This document shows, one piece after another, positions 18,233 through 28,064 of a DNA stretch of 64,000 nucleotides. This DNA comes from Saccharospirillum alexandrii_A (GTDB lineage Bacteria > Pseudomonadota > Gammaproteobacteria > Pseudomonadales > Natronospirillaceae): contig NZ_JBHZRJ010000002.1 of NCBI RefSeq assembly GCF_043641555.1, forward strand, positions 744,001-808,000, in the 5' to 3' direction. The position numbers and the translations under genes are program-made. How positions within the stretch are numbered: position 1 is the first letter of the stretch; every line of letters starts with the position of its first letter. Below the pieces are notes generated by a model. That model was not told the origin of the DNA, ran no database searches, and saw only the letters and a list, made by a program, of their open reading frames with translations.

Positions 18233-19681
18233 ATGTTAGATAAAACACTGACCCAGCTCGCCGCCGGTCTGGCCCGGGGCGATTTCAGCAGCGTGGAGCT
18301 GACACAGGCCTACCTGGAGCGCATCCGGCAGCACAATGCCGACCTCAACGCCTATATCAGCGTCACCGACGACATAGCCCTGGCTCAGGCGGCCACGGCC
18401 GATGAACACCGCGCCGCCGGCAATGCCGGTCCGCTGACCGGGCTGCCGATCGCTCACAAAGACATTTTCTGCACCCAGGGCGTACGCACCAGCTGTGGCT
18501 CACGGATGCTCGACAACTTCATCGCGCCCTATGAGTCGACGGTAACCGCTCGCCTCGCCGGTGCCGGTGCGGTCATGCTCGGTAAAACCAACCTCGATGA
18601 ATTTGCGATGGGGTCTTCCACTGAATCGAGCTACTACGGCCCAACCCGCAACCCCTGGAACCGGGATACCGTGCCCGGTGGCTCCTCGGGCGGCTCGGCA
18701 ACGGCTGTGGCAGCGCGTCTGGCGGCGGCGGCCACCGGTACCGATACCGGCGGCTCCATACGCCAGCCAGCCGCATTCACCGGCATTACCGGCCTGAAGC
18801 CGACTTATGGCCGGGTTTCGCGCTGGGGCATGATTGCCTACGGCTCATCGCTCGATTGCGGCGGCCCGATGACGCAAACCGCCGAAGATGCGGCGCTGAT
18901 GCTGAACGCCATTGCCGGCTTTGACCCGAAAGACTCTACCAGCATGAACCGGCCCGTAGACGATTATCAGGCGCGCCTGAACGAGCCCCTGGCAGGCCTG
19001 CGTATCGGTTTACCGAAAGAGTATTTCGGTGATGGCCTGAACGACGGCATCCGGGCCGCCGTGATGGCCGCAGTCAGCGAGTTGGAAAAACTCGGTGCAA
19101 CGGTCAAGGAAATCTCGCTGCCTCGCACCGAGCTGTCGATTCCGGCCTATTACATCATTGCCCCGGCTGAAGCCTCGACCAACCTGTCGCGCTACGACGG
19201 CGTCCGCTACGGTTACCGCTGCAAAGACCCGGTGGATCTCGAAGATCTGTACAAGCGCAGCCGCGCCGAAGGCTTTGGCGCGGAAGTTCAGCGCCGGATA
19301 CTGGTCGGTACCTACGCACTGTCGGCCGGCTACTACGATGCCTACTACAAGAAAGCCCAGCAACTGCGCCGCCTGATACGCGACGATTTCCAGACGGGTT
19401 TTCAGGACGTCGATGTCATTCTCGCCCCCACCACGCCCTCACCGGCCTGGACTCTGGGAGAGAAAAGCAACGACCCGGTGGCCATGTACCTGGAAGATAT
19501 CTATACGCTGTCGACCAACCTGGCTGGCCTGCCCGCCCTGGCCCTGCCCTGTGGCCAGGTCGGTGGGCTACCGGTGGGCCTGCAGCTGATCGGTAATTAT
19601 TTCGAGGAGAGTCATTTGCTGAACATCGGCCACCAGTACCAGCAGGTGACCGACTGGCATCAGCAGGCACCGGCACTCTGA
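18233..19681 (+). CDS. gatA: Asp/Glu-tRNA amidotransferase subunit A
   Basis: The product is a 482-residue amidase that releases ammonia from glutamine for transamidation. The Ser-cisSer-Lys triad is Lys76 (AHKD), Ser151 (PGGSSGGS) and Ser175 (TGGSIRQPA). Spacings of 75 and 24 are the same as in characterised GatA. It sits between gatC and gatB. Confidence 0.97.
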   Translation: MLDKTLTQLAAGLARGDFSSVELTQAYLERIRQHNADLNAYISVTDDIALAQAATADEHRAAGNAGPLTGLPIAHKDIFCTQGVRTSCGSRMLDNFIAPYESTVTARLAGAGAVMLGKTNLDEFAMGSSTESSYYGPTRNPWNRDTVPGGSSGGSATAVAARLAAAATGTDTGGSIRQPAAFTGITGLKPTYGRVSRWGMIAYGSSLDCGGPMTQTAEDAALMLNAIAGFDPKDSTSMNRPVDDYQARLNEPLAGLRIGLPKEYFGDGLNDGIRAAVMAAVSELEKLGATVKEISLPRTELSIPAYYIIAPAEASTNLSRYDGVRYGYRCKDPVDLEDLYKRSRAEGFGAEVQRRILVGTYALSAGYYDAYYKKAQQLRRLIRDDFQTGFQDVDVILAPTTPSPAWTLGEKSNDPVAMYLEDIYTLSTNLAGLPALALPCGQVGGLPVGLQLIGNYFEESHLLNIGHQYQQVTDWHQQAPAL

Positions 19682-19776
19682 GACTGGTTTTTGAGCCAAT
19701 TGAACGACACGCACGCATCCGTTAATCGCACGTGAGCAGCAGGCCCCAGCGCCCGCTGCCAGCAGAGGACCCAAAG

Positions 19777-21210
19777 ATGGAATGGGAAACCGTAATCGGG
19801 CTGGAAATACACGTTCAGCTTTCAACCCGATCCAAGATATTCTCCGGCTCCAGTACCCAGTACGGCGCCGAGCCGAACACCCAGGCGAGTCTGGTCGATC
19901 TGGCCATGCCCGGCGCCCTGCCGGTGTTCAACGAGAACGCCCTGCGCAAGGCCGTCGCCTTTGGCCTGGCAATCGACGCGCACATTGGCAAGCGCTCGGT
20001 GTTCGACCGCAAGAACTATTTCTACCCCGATCTGCCCAAAGGCTATCAGATCACCCAGATGGACGACCCCATCGTCGGGCTGGGCGAAGTCGACATTGTG
20101 CTCGACGACGGCAGCACCCGCACCATCGGCGTGACCCGGGCGCACCTGGAAGAAGATGCCGGTAAATCCCTGCATGAAGACTTCGAGGGCATGACCGGCA
20201 TCGACCTGAACCGGGCCGGCACGCCATTGCTGGAGATCGTCTCCGAACCGGACATGCGTTCGGCCAAGGAAGCCGTGGCCTATCTGAAGAAGATTCACAG
20301 CATCGTCACCTACATCGGCATTTCCGACGGCAACATGGCCGAAGGCAGCCTGCGTTGTGACGCCAACGTCTCGGTTCGGCCCAAAGGCCAGACTGAATTC
20401 GGTACCCGGACCGAAATCAAGAACATCAACTCCTTCAAGTTTGTTGAAAAAGCGATCAACGTTGAGGTTCAACGCCACATCGATGTCATCGAAGACGGCG
20501 GCACGGTTACTCAGGAAACCCGGCTATACGATGCCGACAAGAACGAAACCCGCAGCATGCGCTCGAAAGAGTTCGCCAACGATTATCGCTATTTCCCCGA
20601 ACCCGACCTGCTGCCGGTTGAGATCGACGACGCCTACATTCAGGACGTAAAAGACCACCTGCCGGAACTGCCGGATGCCAAAATCCAGCGGTTCAAGGCC
20701 GACTACAGCCTTTCCGACTACGATGCCACGGTACTGGCCGCCAGCCGCGCCATGGCCGATTATTTCGAGGCCGTGGTCGACGTCACCAAAGACGCCAAGC
20801 TGGCCGCCAACTGGTGCATGGGTGAACTGGCAGGCCAGTTGAACCGCTATGAACAGGACATCGCCGACAGCCCGGTCTCGGCGACGGACCTCGGTTTGCT
20901 GATACAGCGCATACAAGACAACACCGTCTCCAACAAGATCGCCAAAACCGTGTTCGAAGCCATGTTCCGGGGCGAAGGGTCGGCCGACGAGATCATCGAG
21001 GCACAGGGCCTGAAACAAGTCAGCGATTCCGGCGCCATCGAGGCGATGATCGACGAGGTGATCGCCAACAACCCCGCCCAGGTAGCCGATTACCGCAGTG
21101 GTAAGGACAAGCTGTTTGGCTTTTTTGTCGGCCAGGTGATGAAAGCCTCCAAAGGCCAGGCCAACCCGGCCCAGGTGAATGATATTCTGAAAAACAAGCT
21201 GCAAGGCTGA
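19777..21210 (+). CDS. gatB: Asp/Glu-tRNA amidotransferase subunit B
   Basis: The product is a 477-residue subunit that activates the misacylated Glu-tRNA(Gln) or Asp-tRNA(Asn) and transfers ammonia. EWETVIGLEIHVQL at the start and the GTRTEIKNINSFKF stretch are diagnostic. The C-terminus has the YqeY-like tRNA-binding tail. I chose the ATG at 19777, with GAGGA upstream, over an in-frame GTG at 19732. An intrinsic terminator follows the gene. A complete gatCAB implies that at least one of Gln-tRNA or Asn-tRNA is made indirectly here. Confidence 0.97.
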   Translation: MEWETVIGLEIHVQLSTRSKIFSGSSTQYGAEPNTQASLVDLAMPGALPVFNENALRKAVAFGLAIDAHIGKRSVFDRKNYFYPDLPKGYQITQMDDPIVGLGEVDIVLDDGSTRTIGVTRAHLEEDAGKSLHEDFEGMTGIDLNRAGTPLLEIVSEPDMRSAKEAVAYLKKIHSIVTYIGISDGNMAEGSLRCDANVSVRPKGQTEFGTRTEIKNINSFKFVEKAINVEVQRHIDVIEDGGTVTQETRLYDADKNETRSMRSKEFANDYRYFPEPDLLPVEIDDAYIQDVKDHLPELPDAKIQRFKADYSLSDYDATVLAASRAMADYFEAVVDVTKDAKLAANWCMGELAGQLNRYEQDIADSPVSATDLGLLIQRIQDNTVSNKIAKTVFEAMFRGEGSADEIIEAQGLKQVSDSGAIEAMIDEVIANNPAQVADYRSGKDKLFGFFVGQVMKASKGQANPAQVNDILKNKLQG

Positions 21211-21219
21211 CCGGCCAGC

Positions 21220-21256
21220 GCCGGATCACCCCATCGGGGATTGATCCGGCGTATTT
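21220..21256 (+). terminator. Intrinsic terminator of gatCAB
   Basis: GCCGGATCA at 21220-21228 pairs perfectly with TGATCCGGC at 21242-21250 across a 13-base loop, and a short T-rich run (TATTTT) follows. It begins 10 bases after the gatB stop. Confidence 0.75.
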
Positions 21257-21464
21257 TCTGATCAACACCCTCTACGTTCGATCCTCACAATGCCCATCGC
21301 CCCTAAACCCTCGCGCGGCCTGGCCGATAGCCTTCCATGCCAGGTCAACAAAATTGTCACAGAACAATAACTGACCGATCGATCAAATAACGGCATAATC
21401 ACAGTTCTCACACGTTCAACGGTGCCCGGTCACGGCCGGCCCTATCAGGTTTTGGATCAACACT

Positions 21465-23468
21465 ATGAAGCTGTCCCTGATTGCCCGGGTTATTGCCGGT
21501 TTTACCACTCTGCTGATCTTGTTTTCGATGATTACGCTCTACTCGCTGTTCGTTGAAAACCGTCTGGCCAGACAACTGGAGCTGACGTCAGGTCAGTTGG
21601 GCCCCTTGCTGGATGATACCAACCGGCTGCGTAACACCCTTCAGGAGGCGAACCGGGCGGTTATCCTGCACGCCAATGCCGACGATGCAGAGCGCAGAAC
21701 CCTGCTTGAAAGCCAATTCAGTAACGCGCGCAACGGTTACGACAGCCTGTTTCAGAGCCTGATGCAACGGCTCGAAGCCTATCCGGACATTCGTGATCAA
21801 CTGGCTGCCAGCCAGCCCCTGGCTGACTCGCTCTTCGCAACCGGCGCCAACCATCTGGCGCTGCAAAATCAGCGGGTGCAGACCCGCCTGAATGCTCTGG
21901 AGCAAGCCCAGCAATTTGACGATGAATGGATATTCTTTACCGGGGATCTGAACGCCATTGGTTCCAGGGCTACTGCTCAGGGGGATTCGGGTCTGCAATG
22001 GGAAATCGATTACATCGTTTCCCAGGCTGAGGGCGCTCAGGCCTACCTGCAGCGGGCGCTGGCAATCAATTCTTCCGAACGCATGGGCCAGATCGAGTCC
22101 CAGTTAACCACAACTCTGGAACAGCTGAACGCCAAGGCGGAATCGATCGAATCGAATTTTGCCCGCTATGCCGCCGACACCAATGACTATATCGATCTGT
22201 TGCGCACCGCCATTGCCGGCGAATCGGGGTTGTTTCAAAGCCACAAGCGCTATGTTGAACTGAACGAGCAAAGCACCCTGGTTCTGCTTGAACTGAACGA
22301 CACCATGGATTCCAACCTCACCGCACTGGACACTCTGGTCGGCGCGACGCGCAGTGTGTCGGCGCGGGCCACCCAGGAAGGCAATGCCATGGCCACCCGG
22401 GCCATTGCCATCACCCTGGGCTTGCTGGTGATGGCGCTGGTCATATCGGTGCTCATCGGGTTTTCCATCGTCCGCTCTATTCGCAAGCCAATGGCCGAAA
22501 CCCTGGCCGTGCTGGACCAGTTGGCACAGGGCCATCTGGGCGAACGCATCAAACACACCTCCAGTGACGAAATAGGACAGATTGCCCGCAACGTGAATAC
22601 CCTGGCCGACCGGCTCAGCGATGTCATTCGCGACATCCGGACGTCTTCCGAGCAGGTGGCTGAATTGTCGGCCAGTACGTCGGAAGTCAGCGCAACCACG
22701 CGCGCCAGTGTCGAGCAACAGCAGGAGCAGACCCAGTCGGTGGCCACAGCCATCACCGAAATGGAAAGCGCCATTCAGGAAGTGGCCGCCAATGCGGAGC
22801 GCACGCGCACCGAAGTGTCTGAAGTGACGGAGTCGGCCGAGCAGAACATGGCCAGCATGACGCAAAACATTGACTCGGCGCGGCAATTGAACGACTCCCA
22901 GGCGCACGCCAAAACCGTGATTGAGACCCTGCGGGATGAAAGCCAGCAGGTGGCTACCATACTCGATGTCATTCAGGCCATCGCCGAGCAAACCAACCTG
23001 CTGGCCCTGAATGCCGCGATTGAAGCCGCGCGGGCCGGCGAGCAGGGCCGGGGCTTCGCCGTGGTGGCCGACGAGGTCCGCACGCTCGCGACCCGGTCAC
23101 AACAGTCGGCAAACGACATTCGCGTGATGATTGACCGGTTACAGCAGCAATCCGAACAGGCCGTAGCCATTATGTCGAGCAATCAGTCACTGGCGCAGGC
23201 CTCGGCCAGCCAGTCTCAACAGACCGGCGACTCACTGGCGGCCATGGTCAAACGCCTGGCAGACATCAACGACATGAGCCATTCGATCGCGACGGCGTCG
23301 GAAGAGCAAAGTGCCGTAGCCCGTGAAGTCACCGAAAACGTGGTACATATTTCCGATATGGCGGAATCCCTGGCCGAAACGGCCCGCCAGGCGGCCAGCA
23401 ACAGCCAGCAACTGCGCGAACTGGCCCGAAACCAAACCGCACTGGTGGGCCGGTTTCAGTTAACCTGA
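21465..23468 (+). CDS. Methyl-accepting chemotaxis protein with large periplasmic sensor
   Basis: The product has 667 residues. Transmembrane helix 1 is at about 7-30. A long helical periplasmic ligand domain runs from about 31 to 310, transmembrane helix 2 is at 312-336, then HAMP and a cytoplasmic signalling hairpin. The conserved tip (EQTNLLALNAAIEAARAGE) begins at about 508. It would signal through CheA/CheW. The ligand is unknown; the helical sensor resembles the four-helix type. It starts alone after the gatB terminator. Confidence 0.95.
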   Translation: MKLSLIARVIAGFTTLLILFSMITLYSLFVENRLARQLELTSGQLGPLLDDTNRLRNTLQEANRAVILHANADDAERRTLLESQFSNARNGYDSLFQSLMQRLEAYPDIRDQLAASQPLADSLFATGANHLALQNQRVQTRLNALEQAQQFDDEWIFFTGDLNAIGSRATAQGDSGLQWEIDYIVSQAEGAQAYLQRALAINSSERMGQIESQLTTTLEQLNAKAESIESNFARYAADTNDYIDLLRTAIAGESGLFQSHKRYVELNEQSTLVLLELNDTMDSNLTALDTLVGATRSVSARATQEGNAMATRAIAITLGLLVMALVISVLIGFSIVRSIRKPMAETLAVLDQLAQGHLGERIKHTSSDEIGQIARNVNTLADRLSDVIRDIRTSSEQVAELSASTSEVSATTRASVEQQQEQTQSVATAITEMESAIQEVAANAERTRTEVSEVTESAEQNMASMTQNIDSARQLNDSQAHAKTVIETLRDESQQVATILDVIQAIAEQTNLLALNAAIEAARAGEQGRGFAVVADEVRTLATRSQQSANDIRVMIDRLQQQSEQAVAIMSSNQSLAQASASQSQQTGDSLAAMVKRLADINDMSHSIATASEEQSAVAREVTENVVHISDMAESLAETARQAASNSQQLRELARNQTALVGRFQLT

Positions 23469-23547
23469 TCAACGCACACGCCGGAGCGACTGAACCAAAG
23501 CCGGCGTGGTGTGCGTATCAAAGAGCCACGTTTCACAGGAAGGCTGC

Positions 23548-24579
23548 ATGCAATTACTGTCGTTCGGAGCACCTGTTCCGGCCCGCGCTCTGACAACTCT
23601 GACCATCACACTGCTGGCATCCGCACCGGTTTTTGCGGTCGACAGCGCGGCACTCAGATCCGGGCTGCAATCGGCAACCGGATCGTTAGCCACCCTGAAA
23701 ACCATCCATATCGCCCATCAGGGCGAGATCATCTGGGCCGAGGCTTACAACGGGGCCAGCCTGTCAGCCTCCACCAACATCAAGTCAGCATCAAAGACAC
23801 TGGTCGCTACGTTGGTCGGCATAGCCATCGACAAGGGCATTCTCGACGGCGTTGATCAACCCATCGCGCCACTGCTGCAAGACCAGCTTCCAGAGAACCC
23901 CGACCCGCGGTTAAATGACATTACCATTGGCCATTTGCTGTCGATGCAGGCCGGACTGGAACGAACCTCCGGGCGCAACTACGGCGCCTGGGTTGTCAGT
24001 GATAACTGGGTGAAAAATGCTCTCGCCCGGCCGTTCGAGGAAGAACCCGGTGGCGACATGCAATATTCAACCGGCAGTACCCACTTGCTGTCGGCCATTC
24101 TGATGCGTGAAGCCGGAGAGTCCACCCACAGCCTGGCCAACCGCTGGCTGGCACCCGCCGGTATACGGGTAGACAGCTGGCTGAAAGACCCCCAGGGCAT
24201 TCCCATGGGTGGCAACCAGGTGGGCATGACACCGGAATCCCTGCTGGCATTGGGTGAACTCTTTCGCCGGAATGGCCAGACGGAAGACGGAGAGCAACTG
24301 CTGTCGCAAGAGTGGATTGACGAAAGCTGGGAACGACGTACCCGGTCCCGATTTCATGGCGGTGGATACGGCTATGGCTGGTTTATGCAAACCTTTTCCG
24401 GCGTCGATGGCTACTATGGCTGGGGGTACGGTGGCCAGATGATCTACGTCTTGCCCGAGCTGGAGCTGACCATCGCCATCACCTCCGAGGAAAACGAACC
24501 TTCAGGCCGCAGCGGCTATCGCGACCAGTTGCATCGCCTGGTCAGTCAGCAGGTTGTGCCTGCGGTCCGTGATTCTTAA
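23548..24579 (+). CDS. Exported serine hydrolase of the beta-lactamase/penicillin-binding fold
   Basis: The product has 343 residues with an N-terminal signal peptide (about 1-30, ending SAPVFA). The S-x-x-K motif is SASK at 80-83; a Tyr motif (QYSTGS) and a late YGG stretch (WGYGGQM) stand in for the other active-site boxes. This is the class C beta-lactamase/esterase type (PF00144), which includes esterases, D-amino acid peptidases and carboxypeptidases; true beta-lactamase activity is not implied. I chose the ATG at 23548, which has AGGAAGG upstream. A bidirectional terminator follows. Confidence 0.88.
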   Translation: MQLLSFGAPVPARALTTLTITLLASAPVFAVDSAALRSGLQSATGSLATLKTIHIAHQGEIIWAEAYNGASLSASTNIKSASKTLVATLVGIAIDKGILDGVDQPIAPLLQDQLPENPDPRLNDITIGHLLSMQAGLERTSGRNYGAWVVSDNWVKNALARPFEEEPGGDMQYSTGSTHLLSAILMREAGESTHSLANRWLAPAGIRVDSWLKDPQGIPMGGNQVGMTPESLLALGELFRRNGQTEDGEQLLSQEWIDESWERRTRSRFHGGGYGYGWFMQTFSGVDGYYGWGYGGQMIYVLPELELTIAITSEENEPSGRSGYRDQLHRLVSQQVVPAVRDS

Positions 24580-24591
24580 GTTGCTATCCTC

Positions 24592-24634
24592 AAAAAAAAT
24601 GCGGCTGCCCTACCGGACAGCCGCATTCTATTTT
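24592..24634. terminator. Bidirectional terminator between convergent genes
   Basis: AATGCGGCTG at 24598-24607 pairs with CAGCCGCATT at 24618-24627 across a 10-base loop. There is an A-run before it and a T-rich run after it. It can stop both the serine hydrolase (plus) and the chemoreceptor (minus). Confidence 0.88.
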
Positions 24635-24647
24635 CTACTCATTCACC

Positions 24648-26336
24648 TTATCGCGCTTTTTTAACCGACCGGTTGTCCACCGGCACCTGAAAAACCTCGA
24701 CTTCCCCTTCCAGGTCAGCCGCGAGCCCGTTTAGAGTGTTAACCGCATTCTGATTCGCCTTCAGGGCGGTGATCGATTTGCCAGAACTCTCAGTAACGCC
24801 TTCCATCGACGCGACCAGGTCATTGATGTCGCCAACCTGCACGCGAATGACTTCGACGATCTGCCGAACTTTTTTCAGCGAATCATTCGCCTGATTATCG
24901 ATGGTTGTCAGCACTTCATTGGACGATTCACTCAATGACAGACCATGCTCGATTTGCGGCAAGGTTGATTCCATGGCATTCACCGATGCCTGGGTCTCCT
25001 TGCGAATCTGTCCTAGCATCGATTCGATCTGGCCAGTGGCATCGCCGGTGCGCTGCGCCAGGGTGCGCACTTCATCGGCCACCACGGCGAACCCACGGCC
25101 GGATTCGCCAGCGCGGGCAGCCTCGATGGCCGCATTAAGCGCCAGCAAATTGGTTTGCTCGGAAATACCGTTGATCACACCGGCTATGTTGGCAATCTCG
25201 CCGGTACGGGCTTCCAGCTGACGAATCTGATCAACCGCCGCGTGCACCACATCCGATACCTTACGAATTTCTATCGCCGTCTCGGCAATCAACCGACGAC
25301 CGGATTCAGACTGCTCAACCGTCTTCGACGAGTTTTCTTCGGTATCTTCGAGCAATTCAGCGGTATGCAGCACACTCTGGCGCATGGTTTCCAGGCGATT
25401 GGCGGCATCGGTCGTCGACTCGCCCTGCTGCTCTGCCATCGTCAGTGCATCACTGGATTCCCGAGACAACACAACCGCTTCTTTGCCCAGTTGCTGTGAA
25501 GCGTTCACGATATTGGTTACCACTTCACCCAGCCGATTCTGCATCAGTTGCACCGAATACAGCACGCTGCCTTCCGGTGAGGTACGGATCGTCTGGCTCA
25601 GATCGCCTTCCTGAACCTTCGACAAAATATCGGCTACTTCGCGTGGTTCACCACCCAACGAGACTTTCAGGCTGCGTTCAATCAGGATCGCCAGCACAAT
25701 GCCGAACAAAATGGCGAGCCCGGTCAGCAACAGCATAAAGGCTGTGAACCCTGCCGCGCCTTCACGAATGTCGTCGGTAATGGCCTGGCTTTGCGCTTCC
25801 TGGTAGTCAATGAAGGCGTTGATTGATGCCAGCCAGTCGATGAAAGCGGGCTTGGCTTCAGTCAGCATGAGTTGTTCGGCTGCCTCGCGCTGGCCGGCTT
25901 GCCGCAGGTCAATAACCTCTGAAATCAGCGGTTCTGTGCGTTGTTCAACGGCTTGAATGCGGCTGAGCAGTTGCCGCTCACTGGCGGACACATCGCCACC
26001 ATTGTTCAGTAACCGGTTCAACGGACCTGCACTTTCCTGATAAAAGCGCTCCAGCCGCTCGATAATCGCAATTTCTTCGTTCAGAGCGGCTGTATCAGGC
26101 GCCAGAACCACGTCACGTATGGCGATAGCACGGTCGTGCACACTGCCCCGAAAATTAATGGCGTAGCGTTGTTTCACCGAATTCTGATCGGTGATGGCGG
26201 TTAACCCCTGATCAATGGTTTGCACATTACGCACACCGATCACGGTAATCGCGAGCATCACCGCCAATACCAACCCAAACCCAATGACCAAACGTCTTCG
26301 AACCGACATCCGGGAGAACAGCTTAATCAACCCCAT
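24648..26336 (-). CDS. Methyl-accepting chemotaxis protein with 4HB-type sensor
   Basis: The product has 562 residues. Transmembrane helix 1 is at about 13-33, then a four-helix-bundle periplasmic domain (about 34-190; NSVKQRYAINFRGSVHDRAI is typical of the MCP 4HB type), transmembrane helix 2 (about 195-217), HAMP and the signalling domain with tip EQTNLLALNAAIEAARAGE. It is convergent with the serine hydrolase. The ligand is unknown. Confidence 0.95.
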   Translation of the reverse strand: MGLIKLFSRMSVRRRLVIGFGLVLAVMLAITVIGVRNVQTIDQGLTAITDQNSVKQRYAINFRGSVHDRAIAIRDVVLAPDTAALNEEIAIIERLERFYQESAGPLNRLLNNGGDVSASERQLLSRIQAVEQRTEPLISEVIDLRQAGQREAAEQLMLTEAKPAFIDWLASINAFIDYQEAQSQAITDDIREGAAGFTAFMLLLTGLAILFGIVLAILIERSLKVSLGGEPREVADILSKVQEGDLSQTIRTSPEGSVLYSVQLMQNRLGEVVTNIVNASQQLGKEAVVLSRESSDALTMAEQQGESTTDAANRLETMRQSVLHTAELLEDTEENSSKTVEQSESGRRLIAETAIEIRKVSDVVHAAVDQIRQLEARTGEIANIAGVINGISEQTNLLALNAAIEAARAGESGRGFAVVADEVRTLAQRTGDATGQIESMLGQIRKETQASVNAMESTLPQIEHGLSLSESSNEVLTTIDNQANDSLKKVRQIVEVIRVQVGDINDLVASMEGVTESSGKSITALKANQNAVNTLNGLAADLEGEVEVFQVPVDNRSVKKAR

Positions 26337-26854
26337 GATAACAACCTCGTTATTTGCTGCGCCGTGTTAACAACGCTTTGTTTTCTTTACCAGAGACAAT
26401 AGCCGTGAACTGGATCACAAAACAGCACCTTTACCTGTGAACCTACGAACTCCGCTCCGACTGCCCCATTCTCTTTCCAGCGACCCATTACGGACGTCCA
26501 TTGATGACTTTTTAACCAGCAGTGTGGCAAAACCGTCACCATTCAACAGAAACCGTGGAAAGGCATTGTCAATCATTTGACAGCCCTTATTATTCGCCAA
26601 AGTTCGACACAGAATGAGACAACCTATACGCATCTTGCTGACGGGCCGACCACTTCCGGTTTCACTATATTTTTGAACAAGGAGTTCACCACCGCTCACC
26701 AAGCGCCTGGGCAGATAACGGCGGGAATGCTCTTTGCGCCAGAGCGAATAGCAGTTTTTGTTCATCATCCATACAGCCTGTGCGCCCTAGAATCACTGGC
26801 ATATACTGACTTGAAGACAATTACCCTCAGGTAAATCACAGGGAGAAAAACAGA
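26337..26854. other. 518-bp gap between a chemoreceptor and a small exported-protein gene
   Basis: I see no supportable gene here. Two short frames (26415-26768 minus and 26577-26834 plus) overlap each other, lack clear ribosome sites and look like chance openings. The gap is somewhat AT-richer than the neighbours. A TTGACA at 26577-26582 and a TATACT at 26802-26807 exist but are not correctly paired with partner boxes. The 3' end holds the ribosome site (GGGAGA) of the next gene. Confidence 0.5.
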
Positions 26855-27358
26855 GTGAACCCACTTTTTAAGCTGCGCTGGTTGCTGACCCTTGCCTTGC
26901 TGTTGCCAGGTGTGACGCTGGCAGACCCGGCCTGGAAAATACGCATGGATCCGCTCATGGCGATTGCGGACTTCCCCAATCTCGAAATCGACCGGGCCAT
27001 AAGCCCTACTGTCTCACTGGGCGCCAGTGTCTGGCGACACGATGGTGCATGGTATTCCGGAGCACGCAACACCTCGCTGGGTGCTCGTATAGACTGGTTT
27101 GACCGGGGCGTCTTCGATGCTGGCTGGCACACCAACGTCATCACCAAAGCCGATTTCAATGACAAGGGTCCGGCCCGGTTGCGATTCAAAGGCACCCAAA
27201 CCTATCAGTGGGTGTGGTCAGACTTTCTGGTCAATGCCGGCATTGGCATTCAGTTCGTCGCCGACATCGACGACCAAACCAGCAGTCGGAACAGCAGTTT
27301 TGGCGCTGACGGCTGGGTCTACCCTGCCTGGGAACTGTCTATTGGTCGCGCCTTCTAA
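26855..27358 (+). CDS. Small exported protein, likely outer-membrane barrel, paralogue 1
   Basis: The product has 167 residues, read from a GTG with GGGAGA upstream. A signal peptide covers about residues 1-24 (ending TLADPA). The mature protein alternates polar and aromatic residues and ends in a C-terminal Phe (ELSIGRAF), as outer-membrane barrels often do. It shares the pattern IR..PLM....F.NLE.D and the W..F..AGIGI region with the next gene, so the two are tandem paralogues. Function unknown. Confidence 0.7.
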   Translation: MNPLFKLRWLLTLALLLPGVTLADPAWKIRMDPLMAIADFPNLEIDRAISPTVSLGASVWRHDGAWYSGARNTSLGARIDWFDRGVFDAGWHTNVITKADFNDKGPARLRFKGTQTYQWVWSDFLVNAGIGIQFVADIDDQTSSRNSSFGADGWVYPAWELSIGRAF

Positions 27359-27368
27359 GGAATTTATC

Positions 27369-27863
27369 ATGGCAATGAAGAGTACTCTGATCACGGTGCT
27401 GGCGTCGCTGTTCGCAACCCACACCCTGGCTCAAGACATCGTCAATATCCGGACCAACCCGCTGATGGTGTTCGGCAGTTTCGTCAACCTGGAAGTCGAT
27501 GTCAGGCTCGGCGAACACCATGCACTGGGCCCGGCACTCACCGTCAGCGGGGTCGAACCAGCGTTTGAGGCAGGCTTGAACTACACCTACTTCGAACAGG
27601 GCGCCTTTCAGACAGGCTGGCAATGGACGTTGTCTGCGCTGGCGGGTCAGGAGGTCACCGGATACGACTATGACGAAACGACTGACACGGATGACTACTC
27701 AACCGACTGGACGTATCGGCTGGGCGTAACTCCCGGGTATCTGTGGCGCTGGGACACCTTCAATGCCTCGGCCGGCCTGGGGGTGAATGCTCTCTATCAG
27801 GCTGAAACAGAGGATGTCTCGGTGCATTCTACGCTGCTGTTCAGCATTGGGTGGGCTCGCTAG
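27369..27863 (+). CDS. Small exported protein, likely outer-membrane barrel, paralogue 2
   Basis: The product has 164 residues. The ATG at 27369 has AAGGA seven bases upstream and lies ten bases after the previous stop. A signal peptide spans about residues 1-21 (ending HTLAQD). The mature start IRTNPLMVFGSFVNLEVD mirrors paralogue 1, and Tyr/Trp-rich strands follow (LGVTPGYLWRWDTFNASAG). It has an acidic insert (TTDTDDYST) that paralogue 1 lacks. Function unknown. A 7-bp-stem hairpin follows at 27875-27894. Confidence 0.7.
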   Translation: MAMKSTLITVLASLFATHTLAQDIVNIRTNPLMVFGSFVNLEVDVRLGEHHALGPALTVSGVEPAFEAGLNYTYFEQGAFQTGWQWTLSALAGQEVTGYDYDETTDTDDYSTDWTYRLGVTPGYLWRWDTFNASAGLGVNALYQAETEDVSVHSTLLFSIGWAR

Positions 27864-27874
27864 AAACTTTCCGC

Positions 27875-27894
27875 ATGGACCACTCGCGGTCCAT
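27875..27894. other. Stem-loop after the paralogue pair
   Basis: ATGGACC at 27875-27881 pairs with GGTCCAT at 27888-27894 across a 6-base loop. No T-run follows, so termination is uncertain. Confidence 0.4.
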
Positions 27895-28064
27895 ACCAAC
27901 TTCTTACACGCTGGTAAATCGCCGGGTCATGAGGGGCGTCTATCATCTGTTGGTGCTTCGGTGTCGTATAAAAATTGATCGTGCTATGGCGGTTCAATGA
28001 CAGCTTGTCCGACATAATTCGAAACACTCATCAACTGGTTTGCCAACTCCTGGGAGGAGCTACC

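Noticed and set aside
22104..22991. Minus-strand frame (295 codons) opposite a chemoreceptor
   Set aside because: Rich in Gly, His, Leu and Arg as expected for an antisense shadow of GC-rich codons.
23548..24579. A resistance beta-lactamase
   Set aside because: Only the SxxK box is typical. The other boxes are altered, as in esterase-like members of the family, so a resistance role is not supported.
26577..26582. TTGACA as a promoter -35 box
   Set aside because: No acceptable -10 hexamer lies 16-18 bases downstream.
26415..26834. Two overlapping short frames in the 26337-26854 gap
   Set aside because: They overlap each other on opposite strands, lack ribosome sites and show no domain.
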